Source of the DNA: Megasphaera paucivorans
GTDB taxonomy: Bacteria > Bacillota > Negativicutes > Veillonellales > Megasphaeraceae
DNA: 64,000 bases
Reading direction: 5' to 3'
Assembly (NCBI RefSeq): GCF_900103535.1
Contig: NZ_FNHQ01000007.1
Coordinates: 1-64,000, forward strand
Part shown: positions 1 through 9,216 of the stretch, piece by piece
Layout of the letters: every line of letters begins with the position of its first letter
Numbering within the stretch: the first letter of the stretch is position 1
Notes under the pieces: model-generated
Databases searched by the model: none
Told to the model about the DNA's origin: nothing
What the model saw: the letters and a program-made list of their open reading frames with translations, nothing else
Translations under genes and position numbers: made by a program

Positions 1-276
1 CAAGGGCGTCATTGGAGTCGGACGGGAGGGACTGCGATGGTGAAAGTGATTACGGCCATACGAAACAAGGAATTAGATCAGGCGTTTGCCGACTGGACCA
101 AGGGGTTTACCGCTCCAGTCAGCCGCACTTTCCGTGGGACGATGAGACGAGTCATGCGGAAGATTCCCTTTCAAACGCATGTAGGGATTCATCACGGACG
201 CATTTGCAATAATGGCCCGTCCAGCAGTGCCATAGGGAAGTTAGCTAACAGTTTCTCAACGCCTGCATTTTTATAA
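1..276 (+). mobile_element. C-terminal end of a probable ISLre2-family (UPF0236) transposase, cut by the window edge
   Basis: The frame is open from base 1 to a TAA at 274-276, so this is the tail of a longer gene. The visible start, including GRHWSRTGGTAMVKV, resembles the C-terminal part of ISLre2/UPF0236 transposases, where a G-x-x-W-S-x-x-G-x-x-A-M pattern precedes the last helices. The next 60 residues are basic and unremarkable. No inverted repeat was identified, so the edge of the element is unknown. It could instead be the end of another DNA-binding protein; the family call rests on one short motif. Confidence 0.45.
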
Positions 277-333
277 AAAAACGATGTCGATGAGGCTAGC
301 TATTATCTAGGTCAATACATTCACCGAGAACTT

Positions 334-394
334 CTTGACACATACAAAATAAAGAAAACACTTGACATGACGCAGAATTTATGGGTACTTGACT
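334..394 (+). repeat. Three CTTGAC(A/T) repeats spaced exactly 27 bp
   Basis: CTTGACA starts at 334 and at 361, and CTTGACT at 388, giving an exact 27-bp period. The third copy supplies the -35 element of the predicted nrdJ promoter. The first two have no good -10 element at 16-18 bp. They may be upstream regulator sites, decayed promoters or part of the end of the insertion element; chance is also possible. Confidence 0.4.
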
Positions 395-417
395 GTGTTT
401 GTATAAACTGATAAGAT
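389..417 (+). promoter_or_regulatory. Predicted promoter of nrdJ
   Basis: TTGACT (389-394), a 17-bp spacer and TAAGAT (412-417) give a housekeeping-type promoter. The start point would be near 424, leaving a leader of about 60 nt before the ATG at 485. Confidence 0.45.
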
Positions 418-428
418 ATGAAAGTAAA

Positions 429-450
429 TACAACATATGGTATATGTGTA
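429..450 (+). promoter_or_regulatory. Imperfect palindrome at the nrdJ start point, possible NrdR-type operator
   Basis: An AT-rich imperfect inverted repeat (TACAACATATG followed by GTATATGTGTA) lies just after the predicted transcription start. NrdR boxes are AT-rich palindromes near ribonucleotide reductase promoters, so position and composition fit. Only one box is clear, whereas NrdR usually binds a pair, so this is tentative. Confidence 0.25.
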
Positions 451-484
451 ACTATATAATTACAATATAAGGAGGAAATGCGTC

Positions 485-2761
485 ATGGATGAGAAAGAAT
501 GGCTGGGACAAAGTAACCAAATTGGTATTGATATTTGGCAGAATAAATATCGTAATGATAGTGAGAGTTTTGACCAGTGGGTAGAGCGTGTCAGTGCGAA
601 AAATCAAGAAGTAGCAGCGTTGATAAAAAATCAAAAGTTTTTATTCGGTGGTCGTATTTTGGCTAATCGCGGATTGGAATATGCGGGCAAGAAAATAACT
701 CTTTCCAATTGCTACGTTATGACTCCACCGGAAGATAATATTGAAAGTATATTCGATCGAGCAGGTAAATTAGCTAGGACTTATAGTTACGGTGGGGGAT
801 GCGGCATTGATATTTCGCAGTTAAGTCCCAAAGGGGCACGTATTAATAATGCGGCTAAGGAAACCAGCGGCTCTATTTCTTTTATGACACTGTATTCCCT
901 TGTTACAGAATTGATTGGGCAGAATGGACGCCGCGGAGCGTTGATGATTTCCATTGATTGTCATCATCCTGATATTTTGGAATTTATTAAATTGAAAACC
1001 GACTTACATAAAGTTACAAAGGCTAATATTTCTATTCGTTTGAGCAATGAATTTATGGAGGCTGTCAAAGAGCGAAAACAATTCCGTCTTCACTATACGC
1101 GTGAAGAAACAGGACAGACTATTGAGAGTTTGGTAGATGCCGCCGACGTATTCCGCCTTATTGCTGAAACTAATTGGGATTATGCCGAACCGGGGGCATT
1201 ATTTTGGGACCGCATATGTAGCTGGAACTTATTAGCGCATACGCAGGAGTTTTCTTATGCAGGTGTCAATCCTTGTGCGGAGGAACCGTTGCCCGCAGGA
1301 GGAAGTTGTCTTCTTGGTAGTATCAATTTAGCGAACTTTGTAAATGATCCATTTACGGAAGAGGCAGCTTTTGATTTTGAAGATTTTAAACATTGTGTTG
1401 CCGTTTCCGTACGAGCTTTAAATGATGTCTTAGATGAAGGACTGCCATTGCATCCATTGCAAGAACAACGAGATAGTGTTCAACAATGGCGCCAAATCGG
1501 TCTTGGCATTATGGGGTTAGGCGATATGCTTATTAAAATGGGTTTGACTTATGGCAGTGAAGAGGCAGTTTCTTTCTGTCATGACATAGGGTTCACCATG
1601 GCGGATACGGCAATTGCAGCTTCCGCGGTGTTGGCGGAAGAAAAAGGACCATTCCCCAAATGCAATACGGCTGAAATTATGGGTACACCCTATTTTCAGG
1701 CGAATACAACCGAGAAGACAGCAGAATTAGTACGTTGCAGCGGACTGCGTAATTCACAGTTGTTGACAATAGCACCTACGGGAACATTATCTACCATGCT
1801 GGGAATTTCTGGCGGAATTGAACCGATTTATGCCAATTATTATGAACGTAAGACAGAGTCACTGCATGCTGCTGATGTATATTATAAGATTTATACACCT
1901 ATAGTTGCGCGTTATATGAAACAATATGGTATTTCAGATGATGCAGAACTGCCGGAATATTTTGTAACTGCCATGACGCTGCAATATCAGGAACGTGTTG
2001 CTATGCAAGCTGCATGGCAGACTCATATTGATGCGTCTATCAGTTCCACCGTCAATGTACCTAACAACTTTACTGTAGAAGATACAGAAAAACTCTATAT
2101 GTTGGCCTATGAGAGCGGATGCAAGGGGCTTACTATTTTTCGGGATGGGTGTAAACGTGCCGGCATACTTAGTACGCATTCAGAAGAAAATGCAGTTCCG
2201 ATTGCCGGAGCGGGGCTCGAACGTGGTGAGATTGTCTGCATCGATGATAATGTGATTGGCAAAAAACGTAAGTTGGTAACAGGGTGCGGCAATCTTCACT
2301 GTATGGCATTTTTTGATCCGGAGACAGGCGCATTGTTAGAAACCTATTTAAGCAAAGGATCTACGGGCGGATGCAATAATTTTATGATTGGACTATCGCG
2401 GATGATCTCTATTAGTGCCCGTGCCGGAATCGATATTTATACTATTGTAGACCAGCTTAATTCTACGGGGAATTGTCCGTCTTACTCCGTTCGGCGTGCC
2501 ACGCGGGGCGATACGAGCCGCGGCTCTTGCTGTCCCATGGCGGTAGGTAATGCGCTCATCGATATGTATAATGAAGTGCAAAAGGAATTGAATCCCAGTG
2601 AAAAGACGGCTGCACAGGAAATAAAAAGATTACCTGTCAGGCCTAAAGCTGAAACAAAAAAAACGGCTGAAAGTATTTTTTGTCCACAATGTGGAGAACC
2701 GCTTGTTTTTGAAGGAGGGTGTAACACCTGTAAAAATTGCGGCTGGAGCAAATGTTATTGA
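485..2761 (+). CDS. nrdJ: Adenosylcobalamin-dependent (class II) ribonucleotide reductase
   Basis: Reduces ribonucleotides to deoxyribonucleotides using a B12-derived radical, without oxygen and without a second subunit. The 758-residue protein has an N-terminal redox Cys in SNCYV (C76), the active-site NPCAE motif (N262, C264, E266) and the APTGTLS loop. A TSCPD-type domain follows (about 575-700), and the C-terminus has a CPQCG...CKNCGWSKC cluster expected to serve as redox cysteines or a zinc ribbon. The ATG at 485 follows a strong GGAGGAAA site. The gene is monocistronic upstream. No terminator follows it: the TGA stop lies inside the -35 box of the next promoter, so transcripts probably run into the T-box leader. 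Confidence 0.93.
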   Translation: MDEKEWLGQSNQIGIDIWQNKYRNDSESFDQWVERVSAKNQEVAALIKNQKFLFGGRILANRGLEYAGKKITLSNCYVMTPPEDNIESIFDRAGKLARTYSYGGGCGIDISQLSPKGARINNAAKETSGSISFMTLYSLVTELIGQNGRRGALMISIDCHHPDILEFIKLKTDLHKVTKANISIRLSNEFMEAVKERKQFRLHYTREETGQTIESLVDAADVFRLIAETNWDYAEPGALFWDRICSWNLLAHTQEFSYAGVNPCAEEPLPAGGSCLLGSINLANFVNDPFTEEAAFDFEDFKHCVAVSVRALNDVLDEGLPLHPLQEQRDSVQQWRQIGLGIMGLGDMLIKMGLTYGSEEAVSFCHDIGFTMADTAIAASAVLAEEKGPFPKCNTAEIMGTPYFQANTTEKTAELVRCSGLRNSQLLTIAPTGTLSTMLGISGGIEPIYANYYERKTESLHAADVYYKIYTPIVARYMKQYGISDDAELPEYFVTAMTLQYQERVAMQAAWQTHIDASISSTVNVPNNFTVEDTEKLYMLAYESGCKGLTIFRDGCKRAGILSTHSEENAVPIAGAGLERGEIVCIDDNVIGKKRKLVTGCGNLHCMAFFDPETGALLETYLSKGSTGGCNNFMIGLSRMISISARAGIDIYTIVDQLNSTGNCPSYSVRRATRGDTSRGSCCPMAVGNALIDMYNEVQKELNPSEKTAAQEIKRLPVRPKAETKKTAESIFCPQCGEPLVFEGGCNTCKNCGWSKCY

Positions 2762-2786
2762 CAAATTAGAAAAAGATGCTTATAAT
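2758..2786 (+). promoter_or_regulatory. Consensus promoter of the serine T-box operon
   Basis: TTGACA (2758-2763), 17 bp, TATAAT (2781-2786): a perfect sigma-A-type promoter. The -35 hexamer overlaps the nrdJ stop codon. Transcription should start near 2793, just before the T-box leader. Confidence 0.8.
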
Positions 2787-2979
2787 ATATCTAATTTCAA
2801 AAAAACGTGATGATGGAGAAGCAATTTATAAACCTTGTCAGAGAGTCGGCGGTTGGTGCGAGTCGATATGGTTATAAAAAGTTCCGCTCCGGAACGGCAA
2901 ATGAAGAATTTGACAGGGTTCGCCTGATATAGCGACTAAAGATGGCCGTATGGCAATTTGGGTGGCAACGCGGGAATAT

Positions 2980-3015
2980 AACTCTCGTCCCTATAGGGGG
3001 ACGGGAGTTTTTTTT
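2980..3015 (+). terminator. First T-box terminator
   Basis: AACTCTCGTCCC pairs with GGGGACGGGAGTT, followed by a run of T to 3015. Its 5' arm contains the strand that would form the antiterminator. Confidence 0.85.
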
Positions 3016-3071
3016 ATTTTGATGCCCGCGGATGTACAAAAACTACGGCAATTTGGGTGGTACCGCGAGGA

Positions 3072-3110
3072 TAGAGAAGCTCGTCCCAATGGACAAGACT
3101 TCTCTATTTT
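3072..3110 (+). terminator. Second T-box terminator
   Basis: TAGAGAAG (3072-3079) pairs with CTTCTCTA (3099-3106), with inner pairing of GTCC and GGAC, then TTTT. It ends about 25 nt before serC. Confidence 0.8.
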
Positions 3111-3134
3111 ATTTCAGAAAAGAGTGTGAAGGGA

Positions 3135-4208
3135 ATGAAGAGGGTATATAATTTTAATGCCGGTCCTTCGGCAATGCCTCTGGAGGTATTGAAACAGGTT
3201 CAACAAGAATTTCTTGATTTCGCGGGTACCGGTATGAGTATTGTGGAAATTAGTCATCGCAGTGCTGTGTATCAAGACATGCAGGATGATACGGTGGCGA
3301 TGCTTCGCAGATTGTTGGAAGTCCCCGCGGGATATCACGTAGTGTTTATGCAAGGGGGAGGGAGCATGCAGTTTCTTATGCATGGGGCAAACTTTTTGAA
3401 ACAGCGCGGAGGATATATTAATACGGGAGTTTGGTCAACAAAAGCTATGCAGGCAGCTGCTTTTGTTGGTGAAGTCTATGAAATAGCAACAAGCGGTGAT
3501 AAAAATTTTTCTTATATTCCTCGATCCGATACGTTCGTTATACGACCTGATACAGATTATGTGTATATTACTTCGAATAATACCATACACGGTACAGAAT
3601 GGAAGAAATTCCCAAAATTCAATATACCCGTTATATGTGACATGTCCAGCGATTTTCTGGCACGGCCCATTGATGTTTCCCGTTTTGATTTAATTTATGC
3701 CGGTGTACAAAAAAATCTAGGGCCGGCAGGGGTAGTAGCGGCTATTATAAAAGATTCTTTTCTTGAAACAGCGAGAACGGATATTCCCGTCATGCTGCAA
3801 TACAAGACTTTTACAGAACATGATTCGACATATAATACGCCTCCTGTGTTTTGCATTTATTTCGTCAATAAAGTCCTTCACTGGCTGGAAAATCAAGGTG
3901 GGCTTGAAAAAATGCAAGAGAGAAATGCTCATAAAGCGCAAATCGTATATAAAACGATTGATGATAGTGCAGGATTCTACATAGGGCATGCCGCAATGGA
4001 TTCCCGCAGCAACATGAATGTAACATTTAATCTCAGAACACCGGAATTAGAAAAAAAATTTTTAATTGAGGCAGATGCGGCAGGTTTTGTCGGCATAAAA
4101 GGACATCGCTCTATCGGTGGTTGTCGTGCTTCTCTCTATAATGCGGTTACAGAAGAGGCTTGTGCGGCGCTTTCTGAATTCATGCAAAACTTTCAGAAAA
4201 ATAATTAA
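3135..4208 (+). CDS. serC: Phosphoserine aminotransferase
   Basis: Second step of serine synthesis: transfers an amino group from glutamate to 3-phosphohydroxypyruvate, PLP-dependent. The N-terminus MKRVYNFNAGPSAMP is typical, and the PLP lysine is expected in YAGVQKNLGPAGV. The length of 357 residues is normal for the family. ATG 3135 was chosen because it matches family N-termini; an in-frame GTG at 3126 would add three residues, and neither has an ideal SD sequence. First gene after the T-box leader and 36 nt ahead of serA, so it should be induced when serine or charged tRNA-Ser is short. Confidence 0.95.
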   Translation: MKRVYNFNAGPSAMPLEVLKQVQQEFLDFAGTGMSIVEISHRSAVYQDMQDDTVAMLRRLLEVPAGYHVVFMQGGGSMQFLMHGANFLKQRGGYINTGVWSTKAMQAAAFVGEVYEIATSGDKNFSYIPRSDTFVIRPDTDYVYITSNNTIHGTEWKKFPKFNIPVICDMSSDFLARPIDVSRFDLIYAGVQKNLGPAGVVAAIIKDSFLETARTDIPVMLQYKTFTEHDSTYNTPPVFCIYFVNKVLHWLENQGGLEKMQERNAHKAQIVYKTIDDSAGFYIGHAAMDSRSNMNVTFNLRTPELEKKFLIEADAAGFVGIKGHRSIGGCRASLYNAVTEEACAALSEFMQNFQKNN

Positions 4209-4244
4209 TCATAATATATATTATTTCCTTTAGGAGGCTATGAA

Positions 4245-5840
4245 ATGAAAATCTTGGTCAGTGATGATGTATCTGAAAAAGGGGTTGAGCTGCTGCGGCA
4301 GCATTATGATGTAGATGTGAAAATTAACTTGGATGAAGATGCACTTGTAGCATGTATTGGTGAATATGATGGTCTTGTAACCCGATCCATGACCCATGTA
4401 ACGAAGCGTGTGATTGATGCGGCAGTAAAGTTAAAAGTCATAGGCCGGGCAGGAGTAGGCGTTGATAGTATTGACTTAAAGGCGGCGACAGAGCGCGGTA
4501 TTATTGTTGTCAATGCACCTACGAGCAATACTATTGCTGCAACAGAACACACTGTTGCCATGATTATGGCGATAACCCGGCATGTTCCACAAGCTCATAA
4601 TTCTCTTATGTCGGGAGAATGGGATCGCAGTTCTTTTACAGGCATCCAATTACAAAATAAGACAATGGGGATTATTGGCGTTGGGCGTATTGGGTCTCGC
4701 ATTGCCAAACGGATGCAGGCTATGGAAATGAAAGTTATCGGATATGATCCGTATATTCCGGAAGAACGTTTTAAGCAACTCGGTATGGAATCAGTGGATT
4801 TAGATACCTTGCTGCAAAATTCGGATTATATTACGATGCATACTCCGCTTACTAAAGAAACACGTGGCATGATCAGTGCAGATGAAATAGCTAAGATGAA
4901 AGAAGGCGTCCGTGTTATCAATGTATCCCGCGGTAAAGTACTGGATATTTTTGCTTTGGCAGAAGCACTGAAGAGTGGTCATGTTGCGGGAGCAGCAGTT
5001 GATGTGTTTCCCGAAGAACCTCTTACTAAAGAAAAAAATCCGTTTTTAGGCATGACTAATGTTGTTATAACTCCTCATCTGGGAGCATCGACCATTGAAG
5101 CGCAAATTGGTGTTTCTGTTGATGTGGCAACTAGCGTTATTGCGGCGTTGAATGGGGAACCCGTTACCTCGGCAGTTAATATGGCACCTATTCCTGCTAA
5201 TATTTACACAACGATTCATCCATATTTTGATCTTATGGAAAAGATGGGGATTATTGGTGTGTATTTGGCAGATGGACCGATGAAGGAAATCAGTGTAGAA
5301 TATACAGGTGAGTTAGCAGAAACAGAAACAGGCATTTTAACAACGGCGGTTCTTAAAGGTGCGTTAAACCCTATTTTGCAGGACACGGTCAATTTCGTCA
5401 ATGCACCGGAGGTTGCTAAATCCCGTCATATTGCTGTAAAAGAAGTAAAATCACAGGATAGTGATACTTTTCTTGATGCAGTTACGGTAAAGGTAGCAAC
5501 TGATAAAGGACAGCACCGTATTGTGGGAATGTTGTTCAACAAGACAGAAGCTAAAATTGTAGAGATCGATGAATATCGTGTTGACTTTACCCCGGAAGGC
5601 TATTTGCTTTTAGCACCTCATGTGGATCAGCCCAATATGATTGGTCAAATATCCACCATTCTTGGACAAGCCGGAATCAATATTACAGGAATGCAGGTTG
5701 GTAAAACGACTACTACCGGCACAAATATTATGGCTATTGCTGTGCGGGACGACATTCCAAATGATGTTATGCTTAAACTTAAAGCTATTGATGGTATTTT
5801 AGACATGAATCTTATTAATTGCAATTTGCATAACGATTAG
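4245..5840 (+). CDS. serA: D-3-phosphoglycerate dehydrogenase
   Basis: Committing step of serine synthesis: oxidises 3-phosphoglycerate with NAD+. The 531-residue protein is the long form. It has a catalytic domain with the dinucleotide loop GVGRIGSR, catalytic Arg in VSRGK and catalytic His in TPHLGAST. An allosteric substrate-binding (ASB) domain lies at about 320-450, and a C-terminal ACT domain (from about 455, [11 protein letters not shown]) suggests serine feedback. The SD TAGGAGG precedes ATG 4245. Same operon as serC; 14 nt from the next gene. Confidence 0.96.
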   Translation: MKILVSDDVSEKGVELLRQHYDVDVKINLDEDALVACIGEYDGLVTRSMTHVTKRVIDAAVKLKVIGRAGVGVDSIDLKAATERGIIVVNAPTSNTIAATEHTVAMIMAITRHVPQAHNSLMSGEWDRSSFTGIQLQNKTMGIIGVGRIGSRIAKRMQAMEMKVIGYDPYIPEERFKQLGMESVDLDTLLQNSDYITMHTPLTKETRGMISADEIAKMKEGVRVINVSRGKVLDIFALAEALKSGHVAGAAVDVFPEEPLTKEKNPFLGMTNVVITPHLGASTIEAQIGVSVDVATSVIAALNGEPVTSAVNMAPIPANIYTTIHPYFDLMEKMGIIGVYLADGPMKEISVEYTGELAETETGILTTAVLKGALNPILQDTVNFVNAPEVAKSRHIAVKEVKSQDSDTFLDAVTVKVATDKGQHRIVGMLFNKTEAKIVEIDEYRVDFTPEGYLLLAPHVDQPNMIGQISTILGQAGINITGMQVGKTTTTGTNIMAIAVRDDIPNDVMLKLKAIDGILDMNLINCNLHND

Positions 5841-5854
5841 CAGGGGGAAACTAC

Positions 5855-6499
5855 ATGATACGCATTATACTTGTACGCCATGGTGAAACAAAATGGAACA
5901 TTGAAGGTCGCTATCAGGGACAGGAAGATACAGAGCTTAGTGAACGAGGATTGCAGCAGGGGCGTATGCTGGCTGAGGGGTTACGCAATATACCCATTGA
6001 TTTTTGTGTTGCTAGTCCGTTGCAGCGATCTTATATGACTTGCCGGTTTTGTGCTGATTTACATGATCTTAATGTGGAAACAGATGAACGGCTGAAAGAA
6101 ATCAATCATGGTGATTGGGAAGGACGATTGGCAGATGATATTGCATCCCAATATCCCCGACAGTTTGCTCAGTGGCATACTCATCCGGAATTAGTTATGA
6201 TGCCCGGACCGGGGGGGGGAAGTTTAGAAGATGTACGTATCCGTGTTCGTTCTGCCTTTGATGACTATGCGCGCCGCTTCGATGGGAAAACAGTACTTGT
6301 GGCTGCACATGATGCGGTTAATAAAGCGGCTATTTGTGATATAATGGGACTTGATATGAGCCATTTCTGGCAAATTAAACAGGATAATACGTGTATTAAT
6401 GTTATGGAATGTTGCGAAGGTATATGGCGTATGGTATTGCTTAATTCTACTAATCATATGGGATATTTGTTTAGCGGAATTGAACAAAAAGGCTTATAA
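5855..6499 (+). CDS. Histidine phosphatase family protein, candidate phosphoserine phosphatase
   Basis: Member of the phosphoglycerate-mutase-like superfamily: LVRHGET near the N-terminus supplies the phosphorylated His, SPLQRS the phosphate pocket, and VAAHDAV the second His. The 214-residue length fits cofactor-dependent phosphatases. It sits between serA and serS, 14 nt after serA, and no HAD-type SerB lies in the operon. Metal-independent phosphoserine phosphatases of this superfamily are known (for example in Hydrogenobacter), so the third step of serine synthesis is a reasonable inference. Other substrates of this broad family, such as alpha-ribazole phosphate, cannot be excluded from sequence. 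Confidence 0.8.
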   Translation: MIRIILVRHGETKWNIEGRYQGQEDTELSERGLQQGRMLAEGLRNIPIDFCVASPLQRSYMTCRFCADLHDLNVETDERLKEINHGDWEGRLADDIASQYPRQFAQWHTHPELVMMPGPGGGSLEDVRIRVRSAFDDYARRFDGKTVLVAAHDAVNKAAICDIMGLDMSHFWQIKQDNTCINVMECCEGIWRMVLLNSTNHMGYLFSGIEQKGL

Positions 6500-6555
6500 T
6501 TGTATTCAAGAATGTTTTCTCATGATTATTTAGAAGAGAAAGGAAGTATTTTATT

Positions 6556-7833
6556 ATGTTGGATGTAAAATTTATACGCGAACACGCTGCGGAAGTAAAG
6601 GAAAATATTATAAACCGACATGCTAAGGCAGATGTAGACCGTTTTTTGAGTTTAGATGAACAGCGTCGGAATTTACTGCAGAAAGTAGAAGCGTTAAAAA
6701 GTCAGCGCAATATAGTGACTGCTGAAATCAGTCAGTTGAAAAGAAATAAAGAGAATGCAGATGTTCAGATTGCAGAAATGAAAAAAGTAGGTACCGAAAT
6801 AACGGAACTTGACCGTAGTGTTCGTGAAGCGGAAGAGGAAATGAAGGATATTCAGTTGATGATACCTAATATGTGTCATCAGTCAGTGCCATTGGGGAAT
6901 GATGATAATGATAATCCGGAACAACGTAAATGGGGTGAAATTCCTGCGTTTGATTTTGAACCAAAAAATCATTGGGATATTGGGGCAGCACTGGGTATTC
7001 TTGATGTAGAACGAGCATCTAAAGTTACAGGATCTCGGTTTACCTATTATATGGGACAGGGCGCACGGTTGGAACGAGCAGTGTATAATTTTATGCTTGA
7101 TATGCATACGGAAAAAGATGGATATACAGAGGTCATTCCACCGTATATAGTTAATCGTGATTCCATGACAGGAACGGGTCAATTGCCGAAATTTTATGAA
7201 GATATGTTCCGGTTGGAATCTATGGAGTATTTTCTTATTCCGACAGCAGAAGTGCCGCTTACTAATTACCATCGAGGAGAAATTCTTGATGGTAATAGAC
7301 TGCCGTTGTACTATACTGCCCTTACCCCTTGCTTTCGTGCTGAAGCCGGATCGGCAGGCCGTGATACACGGGGGCTTATTCGTCAGCATCAGTTCCATAA
7401 GGTTGAAATGGTTAAATTTACAACTCCGGAAACCAGCTATGATGAATTAGAAAAGTTGACAAACAATGCAGAAGCTATTTTACAGGCACTGAAATTGCCA
7501 TATCATGTTGTTACTTTATGCACGGGCGATATTGGTTTCTCAGCAGCTAAAACATATGATATTGAAGTATGGCTTCCTGGACAGAATAAGTATAGGGAAA
7601 TTTCTTCGTGTTCCAACACAGAAGATTTTCAAGCTCGTCGTGCTAATATCCGTTTTCGCCGTACACCGGCATCTAAACCGGAATATGTACATACTTTAAA
7701 CGGATCGGGTCTTGCTGTAGGACGGACTGTGGCTGCTATATTGGAAAATTATCAGCAGAAAGATGGAACGGTTATTGTTCCGGAGGCTTTGCGTCCATAC
7801 ATGCATTGTGATATTATTACAGTACAGAAGTAA
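6556..7833 (+). CDS. serS: Seryl-tRNA synthetase
   Basis: Charges tRNA-Ser with serine in the cytoplasm. The 425-residue class II synthetase has an N-terminal coiled-coil arm that grips the tRNA long variable arm (about 30-105), motif 2 around [15 protein letters not shown] and motif 3 around [18 protein letters not shown] 6556 follows an AGAAAGGAAG site. It closes the serine operon, 56 nt after the phosphatase gene, so T-box control would raise serine supply and charging capacity together. Confidence 0.95.
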   Translation: MLDVKFIREHAAEVKENIINRHAKADVDRFLSLDEQRRNLLQKVEALKSQRNIVTAEISQLKRNKENADVQIAEMKKVGTEITELDRSVREAEEEMKDIQLMIPNMCHQSVPLGNDDNDNPEQRKWGEIPAFDFEPKNHWDIGAALGILDVERASKVTGSRFTYYMGQGARLERAVYNFMLDMHTEKDGYTEVIPPYIVNRDSMTGTGQLPKFYEDMFRLESMEYFLIPTAEVPLTNYHRGEILDGNRLPLYYTALTPCFRAEAGSAGRDTRGLIRQHQFHKVEMVKFTTPETSYDELEKLTNNAEAILQALKLPYHVVTLCTGDIGFSAAKTYDIEVWLPGQNKYREISSCSNTEDFQARRANIRFRRTPASKPEYVHTLNGSGLAVGRTVAAILENYQQKDGTVIVPEALRPYMHCDIITVQK

Positions 7834-7922
7834 AAAATCAGTTTTTACATAGTATAAATGGAATACGGGCGGCAGGATTTTTTGTTCCTAATGTAGAACT
7901 ATTAGGCAGAGGAGTGAGCGTT

Positions 7923-8540
7923 ATGGTTATACATACGGAGGTTTCTGCCGCTTTATATTGTCCTGCCTGTGGAGGTATTTCTGTTCTTCAATTGAATCAA
8001 TTTATACCTGTGGGGGCGTCTTGGAAATCTGTGTACTGCGGTTGTGGACAGTACATCGGTTCTGTGCGGCATATTCAAGAAAACTTGTGGCTGCTCAAGC
8101 ATTCCTGTTCTTTTTGTAATCAAAAACATTATACGCTTATAAACAGTCGATTTTTGAGAACTTTACATCAAGTGAACCGGATTTATTGTACGAATTATTA
8201 TGCGGAATTGGGATATTGCGGTACTTCTGCCGTTGTAGCTGCATATATAGGCCGGCAACGCTGCAACTATTCTCGTCTATTATTTGAATGGGGTATTAAG
8301 GACGATCCGGGAATTATGCTGGCAGGGTATAATCGTATTACTGATATGCTTGCAGCGGGAAATATTACATGTTCCTGCAGCAAGCAGCATATTATTTTAT
8401 ATTTTGATTCGGGGGCGATTGTTCTTCAATGCAAAAATTGCGGCCGCAGCCGTCGTATTGTTTTGCACGGTGGTAACGATGTTTTTTCGTTGCAAAAAAG
8501 TAGGGCCATCGTACTTACGAAGTTTGGATTACCAGGTTAA
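7923..8540 (+). CDS. Cysteine-rich putative zinc-binding protein of unknown function
   Basis: Not recognised. The 205-residue protein has several cysteine pairs: CPAC near residue 13, CGCG near 39, CSFC near 62, CSC near 150 and CKNC near 171. This suggests two zinc-ribbon-like units flanking a hydrophobic middle section. There is no signal peptide or clear membrane segment. ATG 7923 is preferred because GAGGAG at 7908-7914 is a good SD for it; the in-frame GTG at 7914 overlaps that SD. It follows serS by 89 nt with no obvious terminator and precedes the transaldolase gene by 19 nt. Confidence 0.6.
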   Translation: MVIHTEVSAALYCPACGGISVLQLNQFIPVGASWKSVYCGCGQYIGSVRHIQENLWLLKHSCSFCNQKHYTLINSRFLRTLHQVNRIYCTNYYAELGYCGTSAVVAAYIGRQRCNYSRLLFEWGIKDDPGIMLAGYNRITDMLAAGNITCSCSKQHIILYFDSGAIVLQCKNCGRSRRIVLHGGNDVFSLQKSRAIVLTKFGLPG

Positions 8541-8559
8541 TAAAAAAGGAGGCACATCC

Positions 8560-9204
8560 ATGAAATTTTTTATTGATACGGCAAATGTAGAAGAAATCAA
8601 GGCAGCTTATGAAATGGGAGTTATTTGCGGGGTTACGACGAATCCGTCTCTTGTTGCTAAAGAAGGCCGTGATTTTCATGAAGTGATTAAAGAAATAACG
8701 GCAATTGTCAATGGACCTGTCAGTGCAGAGGTATTAGCCGATGACGCACAGGGAATGATAAAGGAAGCAAAAGTGTTGGCGGCGCTTGATGAACATGTAG
8801 TTGTAAAAATTCCTATGACAGCAGAAGGACTTAAAGCTGTAGCGGCATTACATATGTTAGGGATTCAAACGAATGTGACTCTTGTTTTTTCAGCGAATCA
8901 GGCGTTGATGGCAGCGCGGGCAGGTGCCAGTTATGTGAGCCCCTTTGTGGGCCGGCTCGAAGATATAGGACAGGATGGAATTGCTCTTATTGCGGAAATT
9001 GCTGATATTTTTGCTGTACATGGCATTGCTACAGAAATTATTGCTGCCAGTATCCGCAGGCCGACGCATATCACGGAATGTGCAAAAGCAGGTGCAAATA
9101 TTGCGACGGTTCCATATAAGATTATCATGCAGGCTTTGCACCACCCTCTGACAGATGCAGGCATCAAACGATTTAAAGAAGACTGGGCAGAGGCAAATCA
9201 ATAG
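8560..9204 (+). CDS. Transaldolase / fructose-6-phosphate aldolase family protein
   Basis: Moves a three-carbon dihydroxyacetone unit between sugar phosphates, or cleaves fructose 6-phosphate. The 214-residue short form ([22 protein letters not shown]) carries the Schiff-base lysine in VVKIPMT. Short proteins like this occur both as true transaldolases and as FSA-type aldolases, and sequence alone does not separate them. ATG 8560 follows AAAGGAGG. The frame is open well upstream inside the preceding gene, but family alignment and the SD fix this start. It lies 12 nt before glpX, suggesting a joint role in pentose phosphate and gluconeogenic carbon flow. Confidence 0.9.
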   Translation: MKFFIDTANVEEIKAAYEMGVICGVTTNPSLVAKEGRDFHEVIKEITAIVNGPVSAEVLADDAQGMIKEAKVLAALDEHVVVKIPMTAEGLKAVAALHMLGIQTNVTLVFSANQALMAARAGASYVSPFVGRLEDIGQDGIALIAEIADIFAVHGIATEIIAASIRRPTHITECAKAGANIATVPYKIIMQALHHPLTDAGIKRFKEDWAEANQ

Positions 9205-9216
9205 GGAGGTACAAAA

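Larger units (their letters stand above)
2806..3110 (+). promoter_or_regulatory. T-box riboswitch (probably tRNA-Ser) with two successive antiterminator/terminator modules
   Basis: The leader begins with a stem I region containing AGAGAGTCGGCGGTTGG and the GCGAGTCG half of its apical part. On the 3' side of the putative specifier loop, AGTTCC at 2880-2885 contains two serine codons, AGT and TCC; the exact register was not settled (TTC, Phe, also overlaps). A T-box antiterminator motif with TTTGGGTGG and CGCGG lies at 2955-2974, followed by a terminator. A second T-box motif with TTTGGGTGGTACCGCG lies at 3050-3068, followed by a second terminator. Only about 35 nt separate the first terminator from the second T-box motif, so there is no room for a second stem I. 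Uncharged tRNA-Ser would favour read-through into serC-serA-serS. Confidence 0.88.

Noticed and set aside
335-367. Two further nrdJ promoters from TTGACA at 335 and 362
   Set aside because: No acceptable -10 hexamer lies 16-18 bp downstream of either.
3016-3050. A second complete T-box aptamer before the second antiterminator
   Set aside because: Only about 35 nt are available and no stem I motif (AGAGA, GGTTGG) repeats there.
6883-7398. 171-codon minus-strand frame inside serS
   Set aside because: It has no SD, an odd composition rich in Cys, His and Phe, and lies fully antisense to a strongly conserved gene.
8284-8559. Long upstream extension of the transaldolase reading frame
   Set aside because: It overlaps the preceding gene, and a strong SD plus the family N-terminus place the start at 8560.
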